Counted from the first letter of the stretch, positions 19,860-29,517 are shown. The stretch: DNA of 64,000 nt from JADLHS01 sp044225555 (GCA_044225555.1 JBGAIM010000011.1:124001-188000); one strand, 5' to 3'. The notes: generated from the sequence alone by a model not told the origin. Made by a program: numbers and translations.

Positions 19860-20789
19860 ATGACTTTGCCGCTCGACAGCCGACAGCTTCGCGCATTCGC
19901 AACCTTGGCGCGCACGGCCAGCTTTACGCAGACTGCGCGTGAACTTCACCTCACGCAATCAGCCATCAGCCATTCGATGAAGGCGCTGGAGAGCGATGTG
20001 GGCTGTCGGCTTTTGGACAGGCTGGGCAAAAAGGTCGCGCTCACTCAGGCCGGCGAGCAACTCCTTCATCACGCGCAGAAGATTTTAGGCGAAATGGATC
20101 ATGCCCGCTCGTCGCTGGGTAAATTGGGCAAGTGGGGACGTGGACGGTTGCGGTTGGGCGCCAGCACCACGGCTTGCCAGCATCTCATCCCGCCGGTGTT
20201 GCGCGAGTTCAAGGAAAGTTTTCCGGAACATGCCATCAGCATTGAACCGGGGGACACCCGCGGGCTGGTGACCGCCCTATCGCAGCATCGGATTGATCTG
20301 GCGCTTACCATCGAACCGCAGAATGAACCGAATCTGGAATTTCATCCGCTGTTTACGGATGAATTGTTCTTCCTGATTGGCGCGCAACATCCGTGGGCCA
20401 AGGCCGGCCACGTCGAGCGCGGGGAGATCCCCAAGCAGAACTACATTCTCTACAGCAAGACGAGTGTCACGTTCCGTTTGGTGGAGGAGTACTTTCGCCG
20501 CGAAGACATGGTGCTCAACGCCATCATCGAAGTCGGCAGCATGGAAGCCACCAAGGAATTGGTGAAGCTCGGCCTCGGCGTCAGTGTGCTAGCGCCCTGG
20601 ATCGCCCAAAAAGAACTCGATGAAGGCTCAATCGTCGCCCTGCCCTTGGGTCGCCGCAAATTGCAGCGGCGTTGGGGCATCCTGCACTGGCGTGGCAAGC
20701 GATTGAATCTGGCCGAGGAAACATTCGTGGGACTCTGCGAATCGGCAACCGAACTGTTGCGAACGCAGGGGCGCGCAGTGGCGGCGTAG
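19860..20789 (+). CDS. LysR-type transcriptional regulator (CysB/Cbl/Nac-like)
   Basis: A 309-residue LysR regulator. The winged helix-turn-helix covers about residues 5-65 (LRAFATLARTASFTQTARELHLTQSAISHSMKALE), followed by the periplasmic-binding-like effector domain (RLRLGAST onward, about 90-300). It is divergent from the nitrate operon, the classic position for its activator or repressor; the effector is unknown. ATG at 19860 has GAAGGGA about 10 bases upstream; the open frame upstream lacks family similarity. Its stop lies three bases from the stop of the convergent lyase gene. Confidence 0.88.
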   Translation: MTLPLDSRQLRAFATLARTASFTQTARELHLTQSAISHSMKALESDVGCRLLDRLGKKVALTQAGEQLLHHAQKILGEMDHARSSLGKLGKWGRGRLRLGASTTACQHLIPPVLREFKESFPEHAISIEPGDTRGLVTALSQHRIDLALTIEPQNEPNLEFHPLFTDELFFLIGAQHPWAKAGHVERGEIPKQNYILYSKTSVTFRLVEEYFRREDMVLNAIIEVGSMEATKELVKLGLGVSVLAPWIAQKELDEGSIVALPLGRRKLQRRWGILHWRGKRLNLAEETFVGLCESATELLRTQGRAVAA

Positions 20790-20792
20790 GAC

Positions 20793-23700
20793 TTATTGCG
20801 CGCGCAACATGTAGTAGCGCTGCACGTCTGTAACGACCATCGGCGTGCTGAAGAAGAAGTTTCCAACCGCATCGAACTGGCCGGACGCGGCAACAGACCA
20901 TTGCGCCACTGGCAGCGCGAGATCGGTCGTCGTCAGCACAGTGTAATTCCAGTTCGGCGTGCCGCCGTTGCCGGACATGGAGAAGTTTCCACCCGGTGCG
21001 CTGACGCTATGGATCACGGGCGAGTTCGTGCTCACCACCCACAGGCGGCCGTCCACCGCCAGCTGGCTCACATTCCAGGCAAGACCCGCCTCGAGTGCGG
21101 GCAGGTCAAAGTTTGCGAATGTGCCGCCAAAACCGCCCGCACTGAACAACTGGAAATTGTCCCCGGCCTCTAGCAATTCGACGCTGACATTCAAGACGTC
21201 CAGTGTGCCGCCGTAAGTAACGTTGCCAGCCGCCACCATGTCATTTCCAAAGGGATTTTTGCTGACCTCAAACAACGCCCTGCTGCCGGGATTGAAACTC
21301 AGATTTCCATTGAATGTCAGCGTGCCGATGGAAGTGCCGGGCGCCAGCGAGCCGCCAATGATCGTATTGCCACCAACAGTTCCGGTCCCGCCCAAGGTGC
21401 CGCCTGTGTTTACCGTCACGGCTCCGGTGGCAGCAGACTGATTTCCATTTATCACGAGCTTGCCGGCATTCACAAGCGTCGTACCCAGGTAGCCATTGTT
21501 TCCATTGAGCGTCAGGGTGCCGGTGCCAACCTTCGCGATGTTGACGAGTTGCGCGGCGTTATTGTTGGTGATGATGCCATTGAACGTCGTGCTCAGATTC
21601 CTGCCGCCAATCGTATAGGTGCTCGGATTGTTCATGGAGGTTGCGCCATTCACGAATGTCCCACTGCCGCCACTCAACGCGCCAATCGCCGCACTGACAC
21701 CGTTGCGGTTGTTCAGAGTGGAAGTGCCCGTGCCCAAATCGAATATTGTGTTGGCACTGCCGGTCGAGCCATTGAACCGCAGGTAACCACCGCTGTTCCC
21801 GAGAGCCACCGTCCCGTAGAATCCGGTCATGTTGCCCGCCAGCGTAAACGTGCCACCTGATGAAATCGTGAGGCTCAAAGTAGTGTTCGTGCCGGTCCAC
21901 ACGCCGCTGACAATGTTGTTGTTGCCACCGCTGGAATTGAGCGTGCCGTTGGAATTGATGACCAGCGCGTTCGCGTAGGTTGGCTGTCCACCGCCGGAAA
22001 GCGTTACCGAACCTCCGTTGAAGCGCAACGTACCCACACCGGAGGCGGCGCCATTGCCCAGCGACATAACTCCCGCGTTCACATTGACACCACCACTGAA
22101 GGCGTTGGTGGTGTTGATGGTCAAGGTGCCGCTGTTGTTCTTCGTGAGCGCCATTGAGCCGGCAAGCACTCCACTTCCACTTAAAATGTAGCTCTTGCTC
22201 GCATTGAACGTGACCGAGTTCGGTTGCAACGTGCCAAAGATCGTGACCGGTGTGTTGTTCGAGCCAGCTTGATCGAACGTCACTGTCGTGCCGTCGTTGA
22301 AAACCACCAAGTTGGCGCCATCCGACCAGTTCACCGCCCCGCCCGCATCCCAGACATTGCCCGCGCCATCGCCCCGCCACGTCAACGTGGTCGGTGGCGG
22401 CGTAGTGGTGGCACTATTGGTATTTGAGAAGCCGGAAGCGCCGGCGAGGTTCGTGCCGCGCACTCGATAATAATAGGTCGTGCTCGGCGCAACTGTGGTG
22501 TCTGAATAATTCGTATCGTTCGGCGAGTTGATTGCAATTTGAGTGAAGTTTGCGGTATTGCCCGTCGAACGTTCGATGAAGAAGGCGTTTTCGTCGGTTG
22601 AATTGTCCCCCCACACGAGATTGATTTGATAAGCGCCAACCGCCGTCGTGATCAGATTGCCGGGCGCGTTTGGTGGCGCAGCGGGAATCACGGCAACAAG
22701 CCCAATCATCCCGGGCGGATTGGTCAGCATCACCGGCTGAATGAATGATCCGCTGACAACAAAGTTGCTCAACCCGCCATTGAAGCTGCCCGTGTATTTG
22801 ATTAGTGGATAAACGCCGCCGCCCAACGACGTATCGGGTTGCCGAACCTCGAAGATGTTCGTCCCGCTGACGGTGAGATTGCCGTAGACCTGAATGACAT
22901 CATTGGTTTTGGCGAAACCAGTCGGATCCTTCGACAGGTCAAATTGATTCAACACACCGCCGAGTTCGGTCAATCCGTTCGTGATAGTGAGCAGTCCCGA
23001 ACTGTTGGTTTCCGCCCCCACGGTCAAGAGGCAGCCGCTTTGCACAATCAACCCCTGGCCCAATTGACCGCTGCCACCGACTTGCGACGGACCTTCCGGT
23101 GTGCCACGCCGCTCGACGATCACCGGGCTGCTGTTAAGTGCACCGTTCACGAACAGCGCACCGCCGCTTACGACGGTGTTGCCGGTGTAACTGTTCGTGT
23201 TATTCAACGTGAGTCGGCCCGGGCCGGCCTTGACGAGTTTCATCACCCCGCTCAATTGCCCGTTGCCGACAAAGGAATAATCTTTCGGAGAATGAACCGT
23301 CACTTGCGAGGGCGTCAGCGCGCCAGTGAGGGTGATGGCAGAATTGTTTGAGCCGGAAATATCGAACAGCACCGAACGACCCGCCACAAACGTAACCGGG
23401 GTATTGTTGCTCACCCACAAACCATTGGTGAACCAGTTTGCTGTCGCGCCCGCATCCCAGGTGTTCGCGCCCCCACCACGCCAGACCAAATCGGCCGTGG
23501 AGATTGGGGGTAACGGCGGCGGGAACATCCCTGGCCCGAGGTAGTAACCGGGATGCGGTGGTTGGTTGTAGCCGACATTTTGCCAAGCAATAGCGAGACG
23601 ATACGCCGGATCGTGCATGAGCGTGACGAGCCGGTTCGTGGCGACGGTGGTCGTGGTGTAGATGCGGAGGTTGAGATTGTCCGCGGTTCGCCAGATGACC

Positions 23701-25322
23701 TCCTCACGCCAGTCGCCGAACAAGTCAGTGCTAAGGCACGGCGTGGATTTGGTGGAGTTGTTGGAGGCAAGCCCGGCCGGCGAAAGGAGTGTGGTGGTAT
23801 TGTTCACGCCGGGGTTCCATTTCGAGATGGTGGTGCCGTCGAGAATCTCGCGGGTCAAATCGGCATCCCACCAGCAGGTAAAATTCATCTGCCCCGGACG
23901 CGAGGTGGAAATTTGCACACCCGTGGCGCTCATCAAGCCACCGCGCGCACCCCACATCTCGTAGCCGCCATAGTTTGCGTCCACGTCAATCGCCACGCCG
24001 CGCCCGACGTCGGCGTTCTGGCCGTCCACTCCGAAGATCAGGCCGCCGTTCTTTGCGTCGCGAAATTCCAGACCGGTTGGCCCGTACGAACCGGGATCTT
24101 CATGCACCATCCAGACCTCCAGACCGTTGCGGTCGGGGTTCATGTCAGATTGATGCAACGCGTCGCCGTGACCGAGGCCGGTGTTGTAGAGGCCTGTGCC
24201 GTTATCATCAATCGCGCATGCGCCGTAGGTGATCTCATCCTTCCCAGACCACGGCCCGCCCGAAAATCCCGTATCGAACAACCACCGTTGCGTCAGCACG
24301 CCATTGCGCCAGTCCCACGCACATAACGTCGCCCGTGTGTAATACCCGCGACACATCACTACGCTGGGCCGTACGCCGTCGAGATACGCTACACACGCCA
24401 GGAAACGATCCACGCGATTACCGTAACCATCGCCCCAGTCGGAAACATTCCCGCGCGGCACGACGTAATTCGTATTCCAAAGCTTCGCGCCAGTCAGCCC
24501 GTCGAAGATCGTGAAGTATTCCGGCCCGCTGAGAATGTAACCGCCACTGTTGGTGTAAACCGTGAAGCTCGCATTGCCGTCTACGTAATTCCCCGAGCCG
24601 TCGCGGGTGCCCGGCGCCGTCTTGCACGCCAGTTCCGCGCGACCGTCACCATCCAAGTCATAGACCATGAACTGCGTGTAATGCGCTCCAGCCCGAATGT
24701 TCGGACCAAGGTCAATCCGCCAAAGCAAAGTACCGTTCAATTTGTAGGCATCCAGGACGACATTTCCGGTAAAGCCGCTCTGCGAGTTGTCCTTCGAGTT
24801 GGTGGGATCCCATTTGAGAACGATTTCGTACTCACCATCACCGTCGAGGTCGGCGACGCTGCAATCGTTGGCGTTGTAGGTGTAAGGCACGCCGTCTGCC
24901 GTCGTGCCGCCCGCCGGTTGTTGAAGCGGGATGTTGAGAAACTGCTGTGTCGGGGGATTTGCCGCCAGACCGAATGGCGCGCTCAACGCCTGCGTCACTC
25001 CGCCAACGACGGGTTGAATGAAGTAGGCGTTCGAGACGGCGAAATTGATCGTGCTGTCGGTGAAGTTACAGCTGCCGGTCACCAACCCGCCGTTGAGTTG
25101 CGCCAGCGCACCACCGTTCGCCGAGCGCAGCACATTGAAGCCGATGTTTTCAGCGTCCGTTCCCAGCAACCGCCAGCCAACATACGCACTGCCCGCCCCC
25201 GTGCGCACCGCCACTACGCCGCGCCCGAGTTTCTCCATCTGGCGTTGCGCGGATGCGACTGGTACCATGGCGAGCAGAGCCAAGGTCACCAGCCCGCATC
25301 CCAGTTTATTCATGGTGAACAT
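20793..25322 (-). CDS. Secreted rhamnogalacturonan lyase (PL11-like) with beta-strand repeats and Fn3 domain
   Basis: A 1509-residue exported protein. A signal peptide (to about residue 26, VPVASAQ) precedes a rhamnogalacturonan endolyase domain to about 600 (LGRGVVAVRTGAGSAYVGWRLL, NDCSVADLDGDGEYEIVLKWDP and VYDLDGDGRAELACKTAPG are PL11 hallmarks). From about 610 there are autotransporter-associated beta-strand units (LTLNNTNSYTGNTVVSGG). A fibronectin III domain lies near 884-975, followed by more beta-strand units (LTLNGNNGYLGTTLVNAGKL). The C-terminal module ends QRYYMLRAQ. It should cleave the pectin backbone outside the cell. Start 25322 is preferred (GGAGAG upstream); 25313 is possible. 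The usual PL11 enzyme is about 620 residues, so this one is greatly extended. Confidence 0.88.
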   Translation of the reverse strand: MFTMNKLGCGLVTLALLAMVPVASAQRQMEKLGRGVVAVRTGAGSAYVGWRLLGTDAENIGFNVLRSANGGALAQLNGGLVTGSCNFTDSTINFAVSNAYFIQPVVGGVTQALSAPFGLAANPPTQQFLNIPLQQPAGGTTADGVPYTYNANDCSVADLDGDGEYEIVLKWDPTNSKDNSQSGFTGNVVLDAYKLNGTLLWRIDLGPNIRAGAHYTQFMVYDLDGDGRAELACKTAPGTRDGSGNYVDGNASFTVYTNSGGYILSGPEYFTIFDGLTGAKLWNTNYVVPRGNVSDWGDGYGNRVDRFLACVAYLDGVRPSVVMCRGYYTRATLCAWDWRNGVLTQRWLFDTGFSGGPWSGKDEITYGACAIDDNGTGLYNTGLGHGDALHQSDMNPDRNGLEVWMVHEDPGSYGPTGLEFRDAKNGGLIFGVDGQNADVGRGVAIDVDANYGGYEMWGARGGLMSATGVQISTSRPGQMNFTCWWDADLTREILDGTTISKWNPGVNNTTTLLSPAGLASNNSTKSTPCLSTDLFGDWREEVIWRTADNLNLRIYTTTTVATNRLVTLMHDPAYRLAIAWQNVGYNQPPHPGYYLGPGMFPPPLPPISTADLVWRGGGANTWDAGATANWFTNGLWVSNNTPVTFVAGRSVLFDISGSNNSAITLTGALTPSQVTVHSPKDYSFVGNGQLSGVMKLVKAGPGRLTLNNTNSYTGNTVVSGGALFVNGALNSSPVIVERRGTPEGPSQVGGSGQLGQGLIVQSGCLLTVGAETNSSGLLTITNGLTELGGVLNQFDLSKDPTGFAKTNDVIQVYGNLTVSGTNIFEVRQPDTSLGGGVYPLIKYTGSFNGGLSNFVVSGSFIQPVMLTNPPGMIGLVAVIPAAPPNAPGNLITTAVGAYQINLVWGDNSTDENAFFIERSTGNTANFTQIAINSPNDTNYSDTTVAPSTTYYYRVRGTNLAGASGFSNTNSATTTPPPTTLTWRGDGAGNVWDAGGAVNWSDGANLVVFNDGTTVTFDQAGSNNTPVTIFGTLQPNSVTFNASKSYILSGSGVLAGSMALTKNNSGTLTINTTNAFSGGVNVNAGVMSLGNGAASGVGTLRFNGGSVTLSGGGQPTYANALVINSNGTLNSSGGNNNIVSGVWTGTNTTLSLTISSGGTFTLAGNMTGFYGTVALGNSGGYLRFNGSTGSANTIFDLGTGTSTLNNRNGVSAAIGALSGGSGTFVNGATSMNNPSTYTIGGRNLSTTFNGIITNNNAAQLVNIAKVGTGTLTLNGNNGYLGTTLVNAGKLVINGNQSAATGAVTVNTGGTLGGTGTVGGNTIIGGSLAPGTSIGTLTFNGNLSFNPGSRALFEVSKNPFGNDMVAAGNVTYGGTLDVLNVSVELLEAGDNFQLFSAGGFGGTFANFDLPALEAGLAWNVSQLAVDGRLWVVSTNSPVIHSVSAPGGNFSMSGNGGTPNWNYTVLTTTDLALPVAQWSVAASGQFDAVGNFFFSTPMVVTDVQRYYMLRAQ

Positions 25323-25415
25323 GGATATTTCGCTCTCCGAGCGAGCGATCACGACTTCACGCAAACCGGCGCCAGGAATTGCCCGGGAAACTACCACACG
25401 CGACCATGTGGACAA

Positions 25416-25433
25416 ATCACCCGAAATGGTGAT
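25416..25433. promoter_or_regulatory. Dyad ATCACC-6-GGTGAT upstream of the lyase gene
   Basis: A perfect 6+6 inverted repeat lies about 95 bases before the lyase ATG in the 133-base gap. It could be an operator for a sugar-responsive repressor. No regulator gene is adjacent and no second copy was noticed. Confidence 0.35.
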
Positions 25434-25455
25434 GAAAACCCGGAGAGCGACGGCC

Positions 25456-26166
25456 CTACGACCGCGTCTGTGACCATCGCCAAGCCACCAGGAGAAATCC
25501 AACGGCTGCAAAAGCAACCGCCGCCGCCAGCAAGGTTGGCTTGCGAGGTTTGGTTGCTTCCACCGTGGCCGCCGGGATGTTTGTCGTCATGGCGACAATT
25601 GGTTGTTTGTTGGTGCTGGCGCCGATCACTGCCAACGTCGGCGCTGCGAGTGAATCTGGGCTCGTAACCGTCGCCGGAAAATCTGCTGGTGGTGAATCGG
25701 CGAACAGCGCCGCTTGACCGAGAACCTTTTTGTTCACCATGTCCAGCACCGTCAGTGAAACACCATACGGCGTGTCCGGCACGGCGCGAAGTCCGCGCGG
25801 GACAAATCGTAGTGGACGGAAATCTGTCAGCGCGATCTCCAGATGTCCGCGGATATGCAGTTCAACTCCCAGTTCGACATTGGTCCGCAACGGCAGCACG
25901 ACATTGTTGCCGGCGGTGATTTCAAAAAGTCCGCCGGCGAATTGTTCCAACTGCGGCAACGCGGTGGCAAACTGGCTTTCTGCCGATGTTTGTCGCGAGG
26001 GCTCAAGCCCGGCCAGTCTCATCCCGGCAGCAAACTCCATCTCCAGGAAGACTTCGATGCGATTGGTTTGGATGTAAACCACCGACACGATCTCGTAAGG
26101 ATCATGAGCCTTCGCTACAAGCGGACCAACCAAAGTGAGCCCAAAGATCAGTGCGAGGCGTCTCAT
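25456..26166 (-). CDS. Exported membrane-anchored protein of unknown function
   Basis: A 236-residue protein with a signal peptide (RRLALIFGLTLVGPLVAKA), a mature start HDPYEIVSVVYIQTNRIEVFLEMEF and a C-terminal membrane helix (LLAAAVAFAAVGFLLVAW) followed by a basic tail. The bulk should therefore sit outside the inner membrane. The family was not recognised. ATG at 26166 overlaps the propeller gene stop (ATGA), and the lyase gene follows, so it probably belongs to the pectin-degradation operon. The longer frame upstream is inside the neighbouring gene. Confidence 0.7.
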   Translation of the reverse strand: MRRLALIFGLTLVGPLVAKAHDPYEIVSVVYIQTNRIEVFLEMEFAAGMRLAGLEPSRQTSAESQFATALPQLEQFAGGLFEITAGNNVVLPLRTNVELGVELHIRGHLEIALTDFRPLRFVPRGLRAVPDTPYGVSLTVLDMVNKKVLGQAALFADSPPADFPATVTSPDSLAAPTLAVIGASTNKQPIVAMTTNIPAATVEATKPRKPTLLAAAVAFAAVGFLLVAWRWSQTRS

Positions 26167-27290
26167 GGCTGATTTGCCGTGCGCAAATTCTTCGACGTGG
26201 CCAGCGCAATCACCCGCCCCTCGTTCCCCACCGCGCAATAGAAGTGATACACCACGCCATCATGCTTCAACACCCACGGCTTGTGCGCGTAGGTTTGGTC
26301 CCATGGTTCGCTTGGTTCGATGAGCTTTGGGCCCGTCCATTTGGTCCAATTCACCATGTCACGCGAAGCGGCGATTGTATCGAACGCCCTCGGTCCCCAG
26401 CCCGCACCGAAGTAAAACATCACCCACACGTCGCCAATCTTTACGATCTGCGGGTCGCCGCTCATGCCGGTGCGTTTCTCCTCGCCGTTGGCCAGTACAC
26501 AATTCGTTCCGAAGCGCGTCCAGTTCACCATGTTCGTCGAAAGCGCCATGCCGATGCGTTCGTAACCATTCTTCACCTTCGCGTTGTAATACATCACGAA
26601 TGGTGCGCCGAGCCGTTGCTCGCGATCGTGGATGATGGTGCTTTTGTAAAGCGTCTTGCGCTCGAACTCGCGCGCGTCCACATCCTTCGGGCCGAGCACG
26701 GGGTTGTTGGAAAGGCGCGTCCACTCCTTGATCAATGTCGGCGATTTCGTCCACGCCATGCCGATGGACAACGGATCAGTCTCATAACCTTTCAACGCAC
26801 CGCCGATATAGGAGAGCCAGTATTTGTCAGCGTACTTTTCCAGCGCGTGATTGCCCTCCCACTCGTAATTCACCAACGCCAGCCCGCCATCCGCCTGCCA
26901 TGCGTCCCAACCGCTGTGGGTGAATGATAGAACCCTGCCGAGCTTCTTCCAGTTGAGCAGATCATCGCTGCTGGCAAGAAAGGTTTCGTAACCGACGCCA
27001 TTCGAGATGGCGACATACATCATGTACCACGTCTTGCCTTCGCGGAAAAGACTCGGGCAATCCACCAGTTGATTCGTTGAGTCACCGCGCAGGACGACGC
27101 CGTATTTGAACGGCGTTTTCACTTCATCATAGATGCGCTGCATCGTCGCGTCGTCCACCACAGCCAAGCTGTTTCCTTTTTCGGCAACAGAAAGGTCGTG
27201 GCTAGGGTTTGGTTGATCGCCGGCCCGAGCGGAAAACAGAAATCCGCAGGTGAGCATGAGGGCGATCCAGTGATTCATCTGCGGCAGCAT
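26163..27290 (-). CDS. Secreted five-bladed beta-propeller glycoside hydrolase-like protein
   Basis: A 375-residue exported protein (signal around NHWIALMLTCGFLFSARAG). The repeats have propeller blade character: CPSLFREGKTWYMMYVA, YETFLASSDDLLNWKKLG, DPQIVKIGDVWVMFYFGAG, IAASRDMVNWTKW. This is the style of GH43/GH32/GH130-related enzymes. An Asp in VDCPSLF and acidic residues near the blades could be catalytic, but the family was not assigned. It is the first gene of the lyase operon and is divergent from the transporter. Start 27290 or 27278 (MNHWIAL) fit equally. Confidence 0.75.
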   Translation of the reverse strand: MLPQMNHWIALMLTCGFLFSARAGDQPNPSHDLSVAEKGNSLAVVDDATMQRIYDEVKTPFKYGVVLRGDSTNQLVDCPSLFREGKTWYMMYVAISNGVGYETFLASSDDLLNWKKLGRVLSFTHSGWDAWQADGGLALVNYEWEGNHALEKYADKYWLSYIGGALKGYETDPLSIGMAWTKSPTLIKEWTRLSNNPVLGPKDVDAREFERKTLYKSTIIHDREQRLGAPFVMYYNAKVKNGYERIGMALSTNMVNWTRFGTNCVLANGEEKRTGMSGDPQIVKIGDVWVMFYFGAGWGPRAFDTIAASRDMVNWTKWTGPKLIEPSEPWDQTYAHKPWVLKHDGVVYHFYCAVGNEGRVIALATSKNLRTANQP

Positions 27291-27350
27291 GAAACTGCGC
27301 GCCAGACGCGTCAATGCGAAGCTTGAATTTTTCCCCGGTCCGTGTGGACT

Positions 27351-28568
27351 ATGCGCGTGCTGACGACGATCCGGCGGGCGGAATACTTTGAACTGGTGGT
27401 GCTGTTCTTCATTCAGTGCATTGCCATGAGCATGTGGTTCGTCCCGATGGGTGCGGTGCTGGACGCCCACGGCATGTCGGCGCTCAAACCCTACGCGTTT
27501 GCCACCACGGCTCTCGCCGCCTTCATTTCACCCCTCGTTTTCGGCGCGATGGCGGACCGGCACGCCTCGCCGGTGATGGTGCTGCGCGGACTGGCGATGG
27601 CCACCGCGTTCGCAATGGCGCTGGCCGCCACGGGCATCAAGCTCGAATGGAATCGCTGGGTCGTGCTGGCGTTGATTCAACTTCATTCGTTTTGCACTGC
27701 GCCCACTTTCGGTATTGCCACAGCCATTGTTCTTTCCCGATTGAAGAATTCGCAGCGCGAGTTCGGTCCCATCCGTGCAATGGCGACGTTCGGCTGGATG
27801 ACCGGCTGTTGGATCGTGAGCGCACTGAACGCCGATACCACCGCCATGGCCGGTTACTCCGGCTCCATTGCCTGGCTGGCGGTTGCTGCGTTCACCTTCC
27901 TGCTGCCGAGTGTTGCACCGCCCAAGTCCGTCGAACCCGTCACGATTCGCCAGCGCATGGGCTGGGACGCGTTGACGCTGCTCAAGAACCCCGATCATCG
28001 CGTCGTCTTCATCACGGCAGCGTTGTTCAATATCCCGATCGCCGCGATGTTTCCGTTCACGCCGCCGCATTTGCTGGAACTCGGCCTCAAGCACACCTCC
28101 GCCTGGCTGTCTTTGGGACAAATCTCGGAAATGATTGCCATGTTCATGCTCGCAAGTTTGTTTGCGCGTGTGCGGATCAAATGGATTTTTGCAATGGGCC
28201 TGGGGCTCGGCATCCTGCGTTACAGCTTGTGCGCAATGAATAGCAAATACTGGCTGCTTGCTGGCATCTCGCTGCACGGCTGCGCGTTTACGTTCGTGAT
28301 GATCACCTCGCAAATCTACCTGGATGAACGCATTGACCCGGCGTGGCGCGCGCGGGCACAGTCGCTCTTTTTGCTGATGACTTCCGGTGTGGGCAATCTG
28401 ATCGGCTACCTCGGTACGGGCTGGTGGTTTAACGCATGCACCTCGGTTACGGGCACGCGTTGGTCATTCTTCTGGGGTGGACTGGCTGGTGTGGCGTCGC
28501 TGGTCGCAACCTATTTCCTCATCGCTTATCGCGGAGTTGGTGCGCCACGGCGCGCAGCCCGTGAATAA
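27351..28568 (+). CDS. MFS transporter, nucleoside/sugar:H+ symporter-like
   Basis: A 405-residue protein with about 12 hydrophobic segments, similar in layout to the NupG/XapB nucleoside symporter group (YFELVVLFFIQCIAMSMWFVPMG at the start, SPLVFGAMADRHASPVMVL in the first cytoplasmic loop). A GTG three codons upstream is an alternative start. Divergence from the pectin genes suggests it imports a product, such as a sugar or nucleoside. Substrate is inferred only from family and position. Confidence 0.8.
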   Translation: MRVLTTIRRAEYFELVVLFFIQCIAMSMWFVPMGAVLDAHGMSALKPYAFATTALAAFISPLVFGAMADRHASPVMVLRGLAMATAFAMALAATGIKLEWNRWVVLALIQLHSFCTAPTFGIATAIVLSRLKNSQREFGPIRAMATFGWMTGCWIVSALNADTTAMAGYSGSIAWLAVAAFTFLLPSVAPPKSVEPVTIRQRMGWDALTLLKNPDHRVVFITAALFNIPIAAMFPFTPPHLLELGLKHTSAWLSLGQISEMIAMFMLASLFARVRIKWIFAMGLGLGILRYSLCAMNSKYWLLAGISLHGCAFTFVMITSQIYLDERIDPAWRARAQSLFLLMTSGVGNLIGYLGTGWWFNACTSVTGTRWSFFWGGLAGVASLVATYFLIAYRGVGAPRRAARE

Positions 28569-28816
28569 AATCTCCCTCCACCCGTCTGCTTCATGTCGCT
28601 CTGATACAACCCAGTGGGTCGGGCGAGCGAAATGAGTTTTGACAATCGCCGGCAAATTTGGTTCCCTATGCCCCGACGGAATATGAAGACCGCGAACATT
28701 AAAATGCAGGCGACGACGCCGATGAGTGGATGCGTATCCACCTGGCAGCATCGCTCACTGTGTTACTACATCGCGGGCAAGGGTTCATAACCAAGCGAAC
28801 CAAGTTTTTTGAAAAA
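28569..28816. other. Intergenic region without a supported gene
   Basis: A TTGACA at about 28638 and a weak TATGCC downstream may mark a plus-strand promoter, which would give a short transcript ending at the terminator at 28817-28847. No tRNA, SRP RNA or tmRNA fold was recognised. A minus-strand hydrophobic frame (28741-28526) overlaps the transporter end and was not accepted. Confidence 0.3.
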
Positions 28817-28847
28817 CCCGCGATTGCCAGTCAATCGCGGGTTTTTT
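28817..28847 (+). terminator. Strong intrinsic terminator
   Basis: A perfect 10-bp stem CCCGCGATTG/CAATCGCGGG with loop CCAGT is followed by six T. Five A precede the stem, so it could also work on the minus strand. It lies 249 bases after the transporter stop and 45 bases before the next start. Confidence 0.9.
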
Positions 28848-28891
28848 GTTTGAACACAAAGACAAGCATGACTTTCAGAGAAAGGACAAAG

Positions 28892-29245
28892 ATGAAGACG
28901 AGAGACAACAAAGTGCCGACCGAATTTGGGCCGAACCCACGGTTCGCCCCGGCCATTGTCAACACCACGCCCGCCCAACCGTTCCGCGGCGCGGTCGAGA
29001 ACGATCTCGAACGGCTCAAGGAGCGTCTGCTCGCCACGGAGCTGGCGCGCACGACCAGTCTGGAGGCCAACGTGCTTCTGCGGCGTGCGGCCAACGAAGC
29101 GGTGTCGCTGGTTTGGCTCACGCCGTATCCGCTGCTGCTGCTCCCGGCGTTGTTCGCCGAGAAGGCGCAGAACGCGCGGCGTCATGTCGGACGCCAGGCC
29201 CTCATCCGCGAGCGCAGCAGCGAGTTGCTCACGCTGGCGGAGTGA
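28892..29245 (+). CDS. Small protein of unknown function with a hydrophobic segment
   Basis: A 117-residue protein starting MKTRDNKVPTEFGPN at an ATG with AAAGGA about 8 bases upstream. A Pro-rich head is followed by a charged helix (ENDLERLKERLLATELARTTS), a hydrophobic stretch (VSLVWLTPYPLLLLPALFA) and a basic helical tail. Not recognised as a named family. It is flanked by intrinsic terminators on both sides, so it is likely a single-gene transcript, possibly abundant. Confidence 0.7.
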   Translation: MKTRDNKVPTEFGPNPRFAPAIVNTTPAQPFRGAVENDLERLKERLLATELARTTSLEANVLLRRAANEAVSLVWLTPYPLLLLPALFAEKAQNARRHVGRQALIRERSSELLTLAE

Positions 29246-29284
29246 ATTGATTTACGCCGAAAGGTGTAAGGGTGGGGTTGGACG

Positions 29285-29313
29285 GGAGTGCCGTGAAAGC
29301 GGCACTCCTTTTT
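29285..29313 (+). terminator. Intrinsic terminator
   Basis: A perfect stem GGAGTGCCG/CGGCACTCC with loop TGAAAG is followed by TTTTT, 40 bases after the stop of the 117-residue protein gene. No gene is supported between here and 29518. Confidence 0.9.
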
Positions 29314-29517
29314 CATTCGCGGTGGATAGAACGGCCTCAAGCCAGCGGCGCCTCCGTGCGGCTACCGGAGTCAAAGGCCAAAACCCGGAAGTTGCCCAAA
29401 GACATAACTGCATGTCCGATTTGCGATAATGATTTCCCTTGCCGCGCCGCAGCCATCAGATAGTTTCGCCAACTCATATGGGTGACAACGGACGGTTTCC
29501 CACCAAGCAGTACAACT

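Noticed and set aside
28526..28741. A 71-codon minus-strand frame with a hydrophobic segment
   Set aside because: It overlaps the end of the transporter gene, has no clear ribosome site and its second half is low-quality basic sequence; a real membrane peptide cannot be excluded.
28569..28816. Possible SRP RNA, tmRNA or tRNA before the terminator
   Set aside because: None of the conserved cores (GGAAGCA-type SRP loop, tRNA T arm with CCA) is present.
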